Shown one piece after another: positions 30,282 to 40,573 of a stretch of DNA of 40,573 nt; position 1 is the first letter of the stretch; every line of letters begins with the position of its first letter. A program made the translations under genes and the position numbers. The notes beneath the pieces were generated by a model. It was given only the letters and a program-made list of their open reading frames with translations, was not told where the DNA came from and made no database searches. Source of the stretch: Hypholoma sublateritium FD-334 SS-4 (taxonomy: Eukaryota; Basidiomycota; Agaricomycetes; Agaricales; Strophariaceae); NCBI GenBank assembly GCA_000827495.1, contig KN817688.1:18849-59421 (forward strand), given 5' to 3'.

Positions 30282-33200
30282 TTACGCAGTCCGATGTTTT
30301 GTTGGGGCGGGGACATCTCGCCATTCCAAACCAAGTGATTGAGCGGCAAAACCCCACTTATCTGCATGTTCTTTGATCCTAAAAAATGCAAGGTGAGATA
30401 ATAATTCATCCCTCCCCATAAGAAAAGGTTACATACTTCTGCTGTGTCGACTTTCCTGCGCCGTGACCCGCCATTTTTTCCACCCGGAGCAGGAGGGGAT
30501 GTGGGTTTTGTGCGTGACTGTGCTGTAGCTCCGCGGCGTACTTGAACGAGTGCATTGGAACTACCCGGTCATCATCTGAAATTCAATGGGGTTGAATGGG
30601 AGAGTCAGGCACCGAGTGGGTTATGGATGGCGTACGGTCAGCTGTTAGAAGCAGAGTTGGCGGAAGGATCTTGTCCTTAGGTATATTGTGGAGGGGAGAC
30701 AGCGGGAAGATAAAATCGAAGTCATCCGGTTCGTCTGGGTTCCCATAATCGCTAATCCAGGCCTTACCTGAGAATCACAGCGGAGAATCAAGCTGAGATA
30801 AGTCGGGGACACGTTGAAAAACCAATTATCACTCACCAATAGTGAATTTGTGGAACTAATACACCATCAGAGCAAGCTCGCGGAGTCCATCTGCTGACAC
30901 ACCTTGAGAAGATCGTGCACACCAACTTCCGCAATTGCACAGCCAAAAGTACCTTCGGGAGCACGGTTCACGCAGGCTGTCACGAGTAGACCTTACTTGG
31001 GTCATGGGTATCATGTTCTGAAGACACGCACTGCCTCACATACCTCCATTCGACCCTCCGTTAATTATGACCTTGCCTTGAGCGGCGTATTTGTTTTTCA
31101 CCAAAAATTCACTGAGGGAAGTGAGATACTGGCTCGGTGATAGTCAAATTAAACCGTACGTAGCGGCGATGAAATCGTCAAAGCAGTTTTCCTAGTAGGC
31201 ACGAGGCATTTAATCGTTGATAAATCTAACTTCTACTGAGAGATAAGCACACCTTTTTCTCCCTGCATCCAGCAAGATGCCAATCTTCGCCAAATTCTCC
31301 GCCGCCCCGAATACTTGGGACAGCGAAGATCATACCATACTTTTGAATAAATGTGAGAATGGTTGAGCTGAAAAATGGATCAATGGAGATGCTGAATCCA
31401 CCGTAACCTGTGCGCGGTTGATAGGGACATAATGTAAGCAAATGCAAAGGCTGTGTACTCAAGTACCGAATTCACCATATTGCAACGCCGGGGCTTTACC
31501 GTCGAATTGCGTACTTTTATGGCGGACGATGAACATGGGGATTGGTGTACCGTCTTTGCTTTTGTACCATACCTGGATAATAGTGTTAGTTGCGACAAGA
31601 ATTGTCAATAACAGCGGGCCGGGACCGCGGGGACGGGACAGACCTGACTTGCTTCGAAATCCTCGGTATTCAAACCATTGAGTTTAGTATTTCGAAATAT
31701 ACTCCATTTCTGTTTATCGGGTTCAGTAAAGTCATAGCGAGCCAAAGTCCCCGGGGAGGTAAATCCGGTCAGCGAAACGAAGAAAAAAGGCTGCTTTTCG
31801 CGAGCGGTGACGCTGGCTGACCCCACGAAGTCCTTAGCCAAACGTTCTATCTCCTTTCCTGATGCATCATAGATATATAGCTCATCTTTGACCTGTGAGG
31901 AAAGTAATGACAGTGAGAGAAAGAAAATAATCAATACAGCAGTGCATACGTTTCTTTTATATACCACGGCAAAGTAGTCTTTGTTTACGGAAAGTATGCT
32001 GGACATGAAAGCATCGCTTTCTGGTATGAGCTCATTGACTGCATTGTTTTTGGAAACATCAACAGTGATGACCTTGTACTGCGGAGCAGAGTGATTTGTT
32101 CTAAGATAGAGAACCGAACCCTTGGATGTGATCCTTAAGAAGAAGTAGTTAGCCGTGCGCCGCACATGCAGTCCAAATAGAAGTCCATACGCGTCATATT
32201 CTGCCCCCCATTCCTCAACAATTCTGTTCCACTTGATATCCAGTCCAATATTATCCGGGTCGAATTCTGCTTGCCAAAGAAGATTTTGCTGACATAAGAT
32301 GAAAAACACGATTATTAGGTCACAGCAAGGTTGATTCACTCAACTTACCCGTGAACTGTCCTTGAGTATGTACAAAAAGATGTGCTTTCCATCCTCTGTG
32401 ACTTCTACATGGAACATGCGCTCAGGATTTTCCTCGTCTTTGAAAACTAGAATATCTTCCTCTGGGCACAAGTGAAATTGTCAGTGAAGGTTGTAAATCG
32501 TTGGAAAATATGTACCCTGTGCAGTGCCTAAGCGATGGTAGTAAATCATTGCGTCAACATCTCCTTCTGTAGCGATGGTTTCGCTTTCTTGTGAAGAATC
32601 CGTAATCTCCGGATATCGCTATAGGAGTAGTTAGTTCACATGAAGTAAATCTTACTGTATGACAAACTTGGTAGAAAAATCCTTTTGAATCGGGAGTCCA
32701 GCATATTGCAGAAAACTTGACATATTTGATTTCCTCGGGAAAACGACCCTTGTCATCATTCATATCGACATCCTCAGTCAGAGGGCAGCTGGTCTTGCGG
32801 ATGAAAACGGAGGTGAAATCGCTGCCCTATCGGGCATGCATTGGAGAGGTATAATTGAATAGTCATTATCATACAGTCTGAGGCGCGGGAGATAACATAC
32901 AGACAGAGAGATTCCATAGGCGAAGAATAGCCCGCAAGGAGAGAAAGCATATGTGGCAAGAGCCGCCGTCCCAGACTCGGAGAGAACATTGGTCTTTTGT
33001 ACAGATTAGCCCAAAGATAGACACGCAGATTCAGTAAAGGGAACCCCACATCAAAGAACATCTCTCCCCCGCTGTCAGTCGCATGTTCGAGGTTGGGCAG
33101 GGTGCAATCTCTTGAACGATAAAAAGCTTCGAAGGGGAACAAATATTATGGGCGGCAGAGCGAGTTTTAGAGCCACAAATCAATTCACCTGTCTGGGCAT

Positions 33201-33575
33201 CCAAACCACTGTTGTAGAACCAATAATATCTTCCGTCGTCACGAAGCTGGGGTGCATAGAACTAGAACAGATGCGTCAAGCATGATCAAACCTGGCCAAC
33301 GAAGCATCCGTTCCACATACTTTAGGATAGTTATTGCAATTGTTGAATGCACTCTCAAGGCGCTGGAGATTTGGATTTCGGTCTAAATATTGGCGAGTAA
33401 ATGCAGCTTGTACAGTCGTGAATTGGTCTGTTTCTGGTGAATCATGATCCTCGAGGTGTTGATATGGGTCTGAGATGGATATTTCTCCCTTTTGAGTGCT
33501 CTTGTAATAGTCGATATTGTTGTCTCGACGTGTGTGAGGATATCTCCCTGGAACCCAAGGTGTAGCTCGAGACAT
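30282..33575 (-). CDS. prolyl oligopeptidase, S9A family (19 exons)
   Basis: Cleaves short peptides after proline; normally cytosolic. Exons (descending): 33575-33321, 33261-33189, 33126-33050, 32993-32901, 32826-32668, 32618-32516, 32461-32349, 32288-32191, 32133-31950, 31892-31644, 31572-31476, 31407-31253, 31191-31160, 31111-31044, 30991-30903, 30855-30837, 30767-30636, 30575-30437, 30378-30282. These give 743 residues, the usual size. N-terminal part: [14 protein letters not shown] and [19 protein letters not shown]; a beta-propeller region follows. Catalytic part: [20 protein letters not shown], nucleophile GGSNGG (Ser about 583), ADHDDRVVP (Asp about 667/668) and MAGHGAGKS (His about 703). 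The triad is complete. Likely the general fungal enzyme; sequence alone does not tie it to a peptide-cyclising pathway, and no substrate-precursor gene is nearby. An upstream in-frame ATG at 33671 would add 32 basic residues. Confidence 0.94.
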
Positions 33576-36500
33576 ATGAGCAAAGGAAAACGACCTTTTA
33601 CACTGGCAGTTCAAGGGCTTTCGCGAAACTGCTCTAAGACACTCGAAAGGCCGCCTGAGAAGACGCAGCATGAACGGCGAAGGCGAGGTCGCTTTTAAGG
33701 TTGTATTTAGATCGCGATAGTCGAAAGGAACCAGGCGGTAGGGGCACTGGCACACCTTATGCACACCTCTATAATAAATTGAGGACGGCGAGCCGAATGG
33801 CTGCTTACGTCAACCACAATATATAATTTTGATTTGCCCATATCAAGTACATTTGCGGTTGATCAGTTTCGAGCGCAAATTGGGCTTGGAGGTCCTAACG
33901 CAGTAAATGAGATAACAGTCTTGCATACAAGTACAACAGCTCATAATTCATTGATTTGAGAGCATTATTTTCCGCTAATTTTAGCGCTTGGCTGTCTGGA
34001 CCCAAGGTGTGCTGCCTGTGCGCCCCCGGAGACATACGATTCATATTACGGTCTCTCATCTGCTTATCATTTTATATACTCGAATCAGTGGGGGTTCTGT
34101 CACGGGGAAGAGCCGGATGTACAGCTATTTTTGCAACATAATAGTATCTGTGGGCGTCTATCCAACGTTATACAGACCGATAGCTGAATGAATTCAAACA
34201 TACCATACTGGCAGTGGTATACTTGAAGCTTGTGTAAGCCTGACAGGCAATCATTTTATAATTCTGTTGCCACTGTTATGGGTGTCACAGAAGGCAATCA
34301 ATCATAGGATTTCAATTTCCATTGCCGCCGTCGTACCACCGAAATTTATAACGACCGAATAATTACCTGGAAGGCTTCTGGGCGTTTAAAAACCTCTACA
34401 CACGACATTTGTCAATATATCATGGGAGCCACAATGAATACACAGCCTAAGATCTGTCGAGTATTCACCTATTAAACAAGCATAATGCTTTGAATATAGA
34501 CTAGGTGAATAAAACATTCATGAGCCATCAGCGCAAATGAAGCATCTGATTTGATTTCTGCATGTCAGATAAATCATAAGACAAAGCCATATCCCCACTT
34601 CCTGTCCGAATTTTCCCAATTAAGTCGATGGAATTTGATCAGCAGCCCAAGGAGATCGATATTTATAATTATCAATTATGCCGGAAGTCATTGGAACTCA
34701 AGAGCGTGGCGTTGTAGTGTACACCTTTTACTGCTGTGAAGTAGTCTATCACGGACTTACAGTACGTCTACGAGTTACCGTGTAACTTTCACAGTCGCAA
34801 ATAGTCAGCAGCTAGTAGCTACCTACTTAAGGACCTAATTATCCGATATCTGTAAAGCACTTGAAACTATCGACCATGCATATAACATGCGGCCAAAATG
34901 CATTGAAGAGAAATAGACGAGCTTGAGCTTGGGCTTGACTGCACACTTTAATTTCATATAGTGGAAATTTCATTGAAGACTCAAAGGATCAAGTTGATCA
35001 TTTCAAACGTGTCAGAACAACTAGACCCTTGGAGAAAAAGTTTCAGGAAACTCAGAGTTTGAAGTGTGCTAATAATTTGTGAGAACAAGCCGTGTGAAAT
35101 GTACACCTCGAAGCCAACGTCCCCCCATGTTTTACCGCAATCGTATTGGTGTTCCTATTAGATAAAACATTTGATTACGCGATGTTTTGCAAGGAGTACT
35201 GCTCTTTCCACCTTGGTAATCATATTACTTATACCCGTTGCACTGCGAGTATGTACAGCGTGCATAATCGATCCGAATCAGATGTACGTGAGCGTCGGAT
35301 ACCAAACCGGCTGAATGTCTACTTGAGGCTGGAATAATTGTTTCGAATCAGTAGCGACCTGGATTGTCATTTATTGAAGAGTAAACTATAGGGCACCAAG
35401 CGACCCGTAAGTGAAGTTTTATATGCAAAATGTGCGATTCAGTGCAAATTCAGTGCTGGAGTCTAGGTGGATTGCTCAGACCCATAGTAGTATTGGCCAA
35501 GGTCTCAAATCTGCTACAATTTTACCATCAATTCTAAAACTAGTTTATGGTTTGCAGGCAGCTACTTATGCACATTTTGCTCTGCAACGCAAAAAAGAGG
35601 CAAATCACGATCATACGCGTGTAGACAACGATGGAGGCACACCACGGGGCTTTCTGTTTCCGCTCCGATGACCTTGTATATGACGCTAGTAGTAGTAGTT
35701 TTTATATACATGGCAGGTCGAATTCAATGAGAAGTGTATGACCAGCTAAAAGTGCGCACTCAAATTTTCACAATTTTGATTTATCTGATGATAAAATCAA
35801 TCTTCTGCATCGCCTTTTGGGATAGGGCCGACCGGCCCTCGAAAACAGTGCAGTTTCACCAAGCCGGAGTACGTGGCCAAGACGTGGCCAGATTCCCGAC
35901 GACTGCCACTTTTATGGGATGCACAATCAGCAATCATGGACAGCGGTTTCCACAATTAAATTCATAGTCCTCAAAGATTTGCGTGGCGCACTGTGTGCTG
36001 TCCCAAGCATGCGGAGATTTGCTCCCGCGAAAGTCACCAGATATTGGATTATTTTCGTCCACCATCCATCAGCAGGCCTCATGAAACGAGGCTGATCATA
36101 CGTAGTGAAAAGGTCCTCGTCATTATTGCGTATGCCGTGACGGACACATCATAATCCTACACGGTCTCGCTGTGCTTCAAGTTGGGCTGTCATAATAAAT
36201 AGTCATGTCAAGTCCATATTGGTCCATACGGCATATTGATGACCAGCTTTGGAGTCTAAGATCTTGTTAAGATCCGCTGAATTTTCTGGAAGAGGACTGC
36301 GACTGATAACATATGGCTATTGCAATACTTTTAACATGTAGATATCATGTAGTTGTGAGTCTTGTGACAGAAATTTCTATAATTTCATCAGATAAGTATT
36401 TCATTGGCAGTTAAAACTTGAGGACGATTTCTTGTAATTGTGAGTTTTTATTACATAACATAAGGAAAACGCATTTTCACAGTTTGTCAGTTCCTCTACA

Positions 36501-38150
36501 TCTTGAGACACTCCATCTACCACATCGACGGTGATAGCGTGCTACGCTACGCTGCGCGTTGTAACGGCCATCTGACCTCCACTGGAAGCATTTGCACCGT
36601 GACAGCTGAGAGAAACATGTGTCATGGATTGAAAACATGGAACTGGCAAATGAATGGGGATACAAGCTTACAAGCTTGAAGGTTGAAGATCAGCGATAAC
36701 TTGAATGCACCTATATTTTTGCTATATTTACGTTGTTTGTACATGGTATATTTGTGGGGTTAAGAAGAGCACAAATGATCATGAGCCTGAGCTACACAGC
36801 ATATGTTATCCTCCAAGGCTCCGCCTATGTCACGGTTGTAGAGAATTACCGAAGAAGGCTCCACAATGAATAACATGCGATCTAGTAGATTTGACGTCCT
36901 AAGAAGCGTAAAGATATGCATACCTAATGGGACCAATAAAAATTCATACTGATAAATCTATGAGCTCGCGCTGTCAAGGTGGGATTTTTGGCGCTTGAAG
37001 TTGGACGACGCTAAATGGACGCGCACGATCATTCATTTTCTGCTTGGCTTGGGGAACATAAATCTCGCGACGATCGTCAAAAACACCGCATATAAACAGG
37101 CGGCGCCTCCTCTTCCGAAGACAGAGCGGGGGTATATAATCGATGGACCAAGGGTTATTGAATGAATGCAAATTTAACAAGAGGTAGGACGCGCAATGAG
37201 GCAAAGATTGAATGGGACGGAGAGGCTGGCAGCTCGGCTCCTCATATTGCACTAGCATCGCAAAACGGAAGAAGACTCCTACGAGAAAAGTCCGCGTCAT
37301 ATCAGCTCAGATCGACGTCTGCGACCCTCGGAAGCATACCATAATACAACGCTCCGAGTCTAATAAAAGAGTTAGAGAAGGGGACTATTTCATGAGATAT
37401 GGAACATCGGAGCTCCTAATATTAGCGACCTCATTTACACTGAATCCTGCCGATATATATACACAAAAATCACCTTCCAGCTTGACACTCATATCGAAAT
37501 GATGAATACATTACTATTATTGCTTAACGTCATTGCTCAGATCTAGGTGCTAAATACTTGGTTCTCGATATATGACTGGAAATCTTTTTCTAAGGACATA
37601 ATAGGGAGGTACCACAATCCGGAGGCACACCGGGGTTGACCACAAATTTTAAACCTTGCGACCTTACAGGCTAGGATTCGCAATGATAAGAAGATGCAAA
37701 CGTGTTCAGGAACATCTATTTCGCCGGCAACACTCGCAACCGAATCCAAGGAAAGTGGGTAGGATTGTGTTTAAAAGTGAAAAACCATTTCCCCTCACGA
37801 TCGAGGGCAGGCTAGATCTCGAGGGAAACCTGCTTCTCTCGGTCAACAATTCTACCGTAGAAAGGCACTCGTGCATCACTTCCATAACATTACAACTACG
37901 CGACATATAATTTGACTGAGTCTAGCCTCCAATCCCACACTCTTGGGTTTTTCTCAGAGAAATAAGCATGGTCGTGGAGACAGAACCAGGTGTAAAAACA
38001 GACGCAGATGTGATCGTACAATTTCTCGATGAACGACATACTGCTGCAGGTAGGGAAATGAGCCGACTAAATGATGACCAAAGAATAGCAAGCCAGAAAA
38101 GGTCATAGCCACACCAAATGCGGAGATTCGCCTAGATTATGTTGGCATCG
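33576..38150. other. AT-rich intergenic region, no gene seen
   Basis: About 4.6 kb with only short unconvincing frames. Apart from the promoter of the oligopeptidase gene at its left end I can assign nothing. Short open stretches at 37656-37910 (+) and 37969-38109 (+) have no domain, and I found no splice partners for them. Confidence 0.4.
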
Positions 38151-38189
38151 ACCGAGTAGTACTGTATGCCCTGTCGGAAAACGCCGAAA

Positions 38190-38505
38190 GACCTTGCAAC
38201 CATCAAAATGCCGAAAATGTTGGCACCGCATCACAAGGCATTGCAAGCGGCACCTAGTTTACAAAGGTTGAGCCGACAGTTGCAATCGGTCGGCAGATGA
38301 TACAATACCTCATGCCGCTTACCAATACNAGAGTCTCTTGTCAAATATCGGCTAATTTGCAATGCCATCGCTTACTCACAAGCCTAGCTGATCTTTGCAA
38401 GTCATAGTCAAATTGCAAGTTGAAGTCAACTTACAAAGGCGGCACAGCTTGTAAGGCATTGTAATGCGTGCGAGCTTTTGCTTCCCATTTCACAATTGCA
38501 AGGAT
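38190..38505. repeat. TTGCAA-rich degenerate repeat block
   Basis: The palindromic hexamer TTGCAA occurs seven times in about 308 bases, starting at 38194, 38241, 38280, 38357, 38395, 38413 and 38496. TTACAAAGG and its relatives lie in between, and GGCAC words are scattered through the block. It looks like an eroded inverted or tandem repeat, possibly a non-autonomous element; no target duplication found. Confidence 0.5.
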
Positions 38506-39830
38506 ATTTTTTAACGCAAATTAATTGATTTCATTCAGAATTCTACGAATTCCTACTCTAGGAATACTGAGCAAGTATNTACGGCTGGCATAACATGTAT
38601 ATGGCTAAAGTGTGAGGATACGANGCCGTTGCGAGCAGCCATAGAGTAGCTGGGTCCGGTGGTAGATGGAATGAAAGGGGAGATGTCGCGGTACGAAGTG
38701 GAAGTTGTCAGAGTTATAATGTAGGGGTGCATGTCAAACGACCCGTAGCTTGCGGATAGCGGCTGAGAGTGGTGGTGGCGGCAGTGATGGATTGGATAAG
38801 AGGCCAGAGGGGGAAGGGTCAATGAGCACGACAATCACAGTTGCAATGCGTGTAAGCGGGGGTTGTTCGGGTGGTCGGGCTGAATGGGCGGTAATATCAA
38901 TGTCGGTGATGGGCAGTGGAATAAGATGAAATTTACATGGTCAGGGCAGCAGTCAATCTGTGGAAACAGCTCAGTGGCTGGGGATTGCGAGGTCGGTAAG
39001 GTGAAGTTCCATGAATATGGAGGCGGGGTTGACTTACATATGAATTAAGGCTTGGTTTGTAGATAATTATATGCGAAGCGGTTGCGGGTGTGTGGCGCGG
39101 TTGGAAACAGAACTCGTGGACAGGGACCGGAACAAGGAACGGAAGGGATCGAGACGAGGATGGGGGGTACATGCTCTGAGGGTGGGGCTGTGGCTTAGGT
39201 CAGGGTCATGGCCAGCTAACGAGGTATTTTGTGACTCACGAGTTGGGAGATACACCTATGGACAGCTACANGGNTGCCTGGCGATGGAACGCAGGGAGCC
39301 GTAAATGTCCGCTGGCATCCTGTATATGCAGCCACAGCGCTTGCAGAGCTGAGGTGGTGCCGTGGAAAGCACGACCCAGCCAAGGGAAGGGCACCAGTCA
39401 GAGGGAGAGGAGAAGGGAGAGGAGGTAGTGGTCGAAACGAAAGAACTTAAATTGCCACGTCAAGCCTACATATAGATCGCAAGGTGGCTGTGCCCTTCCA
39501 AACAATGATACACATTGTAATAAAATCATCGTCTATGAATGGGATATGGAGAACATACAACTTAATAGCATTCAATCCAGGACAAAGAGTTATCAAAGAA
39601 TTTTAAGAAATGCAGGAAAAAGCGAGGGAGTTCTAAATAAGAAGTAGTAACAGTATATATACTAAAATGCAATTATAATATGCAAATACAAAGTCAGAAT
39701 CAAATTTAAATAGTCGGCATACTTAGTATAGTAGACGGTCCAATGTCCATAGGGCTCGCAGAGACTAGGTCGACATGTTGAATAAAACGCCAAAAGGGAT
39801 TAGAAGCGCACTCTGAATCTGTGTAAGATA
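38506..39830. other. intergenic, no gene seen
   Basis: It has several N bases (38579, 38624, 39271, 39274) and AT-rich stretches. No supportable frame. The right end is the 3' flank of the partial gene that ends at 39831. Confidence 0.4.
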
Positions 39831-40573
39831 TCATGCCTTTGCCTTGCCTTTATCGGGCTTTGACACCTTGGAGCGAGTTTTCCTCCCCTTTACTTCTTTC
39901 GGATCATTATTATCATCAGCCTCGTTGACAGGCTCGAGGATTGTGTCGGTAGCTTTAGCAATTATATTACTTGTGCTACGTCCCTTCGGGCGTGGTTTGG
40001 GGCGTGAATTTCCTGCGGGTTGGGTTTCTATTAGTGGTATATATCTCAGCCATATATTCTCACTGGCAATCGATGGAAGACTCACCGATTATGCCGTGAT
40101 CTTGTGTAGACTCTGGCACATCAGATCGGGGCGGCCCTGCAGATGAACGTGATAGTGACGGTTGGCGAGAGGACGGAAATACTACAATAGCGGATGCTGG
40201 CCGGGAGGCNGGTGGGCCAGAAGCTTTTCTGACAGGANGTACGACAGGGGCCTGCGGTTGNATATCTTCAGTTTCATCTGCAGAATCCGAATCTTCNACA
40301 GGAGTTTTGTCGACAGGTAATTCTTTGGCAGGAGGGTCGTCGTCGTCAGGGTCTTCCCACTCTGCATCCACAGTGAGTGGGGCGTTAGTACGAGTCCGGT
40401 CTTCTGGGACATTCCTAGGTCGTTGAATATCTGGCTCAGAAGTGTCTTCACTCGAATTGTCCGAGTCGGAGAGGTCCTCGTTTTGAAGACGTAAGCGGTT
40501 CATCATATTTGTTGCCGCATTGAGGGCAGATGGAACAGAGACTATTTCGCCATCTTCACCCGCGTCACGCTCA
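39831..40573 (-). CDS. 3' part of a low-complexity acidic/basic protein, cut by the window edge
   Basis: Two exons are visible: from beyond 40573 down to 40086, and 40012-39831, joined by a 73-base intron. The visible protein reads NRLRLQNEDLSDSDNSSEDT, an acidic Asp/Glu/Ser region (AEWEDPDDDDPPAKELP), then a Pro/Ser-rich part. It ends in a basic tail (SRPKPRPKGRS; KGRKTRSKVSKPDKGKAKA). No domain is recognised. Such tails occur in chromatin-associated proteins and in repeat-associated open frames of mushrooms; I cannot choose. Several N bases affect residues around 40210-40300. The N-terminus lies outside the window. Confidence 0.65.

Noticed and set aside
30282..33575. Idea that the prolyl oligopeptidase belongs to a cyclic-peptide pathway
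   Set aside because: No precursor-peptide gene or other pathway gene is visible nearby, and the motifs are those of the general family. Sequence in this window cannot support that role.
36974..37300. 108-codon frame on - with a hydrophobic start
   Set aside because: Mixed composition with no domain or splice context in an AT-rich gene-poor stretch; expected by chance.

Overview
The window looks like nuclear DNA of an agaricomycete (mushroom-type basidiomycete). Genes are cut by many short introns (41 to 76 bases) with GT..AG borders. They encode eukaryotic proteins: ribosomal eL29, a TFIIIC subunit, a tRNA adenosine deaminase, a prolyl oligopeptidase and several F-box-like proteins of the kind that is expanded in mushrooms. 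Most real proteins appear only after short exons are joined, so I rebuilt the exon chains by hand. Every multi-exon model given closes in frame from ATG to stop, except the frameshifted copy at 25.7 kb and the gene cut by the right edge.

Layout. 1-2 kb: minisatellites (62-bp and 37-bp units) and repeat-like DNA. 2.06-2.48 kb (+): eL29 in five tiny exons. 2.80-5.00 kb (-): TFIIIC subunit 5 (tau95/Sfc1 type), 11 exons, convergent with eL29. 5.8-7.0 kb: a 640-bp PIF/Harbinger-type MITE with terminal inverted repeats and a TAA target duplication, inside an older degenerate inverted repeat. 7.2-8.4 kb (-): alpha/beta hydrolase. 9.6-10.15 kb (-): small, probably mitochondrial protein. 10.29-13.05 kb (+): two tandem F-box-like genes. 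13.28-14.95 kb (-): a larger intronless F-box-like gene. 16.5-17.85 kb (-): another F-box-like gene. 17.96-21.90 kb (-): a very GC-rich 1,248-residue protein, a long disordered region joined to a medium-chain dehydrogenase/reductase fold.

22.0-24.1 kb and 26.5-27.2 kb hold copies of a degenerate non-coding repeat family. Between them, 24.15-26.45 kb is an inverted duplicate of the 9.4-13.0 kb block: an intact F-box-like gene, a truncated F-box relic, and a frameshifted copy of the mitochondrial-type gene, with matching 3' flanks. 27.90-28.68 kb (-): small cysteine-rich protein with a probable GPI anchor. 29.15-29.92 kb (+): tRNA adenosine deaminase (Tad2/ADAT2 type). 30.28-33.58 kb (-): prolyl oligopeptidase in 19 exons. 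33.6-39.8 kb: about 6 kb without a supportable gene. 39.83 kb to the right edge (-): the 3' end of an acidic/basic low-complexity protein.

The housekeeping genes are unrelated neighbours, with no sign of a biosynthetic cluster. The main story is the evolution of an F-box-like gene family by tandem and inverted segmental duplication together with a passenger mitochondrial-type gene, next to repeat-rich DNA. I did not find a convincing new molecular system.
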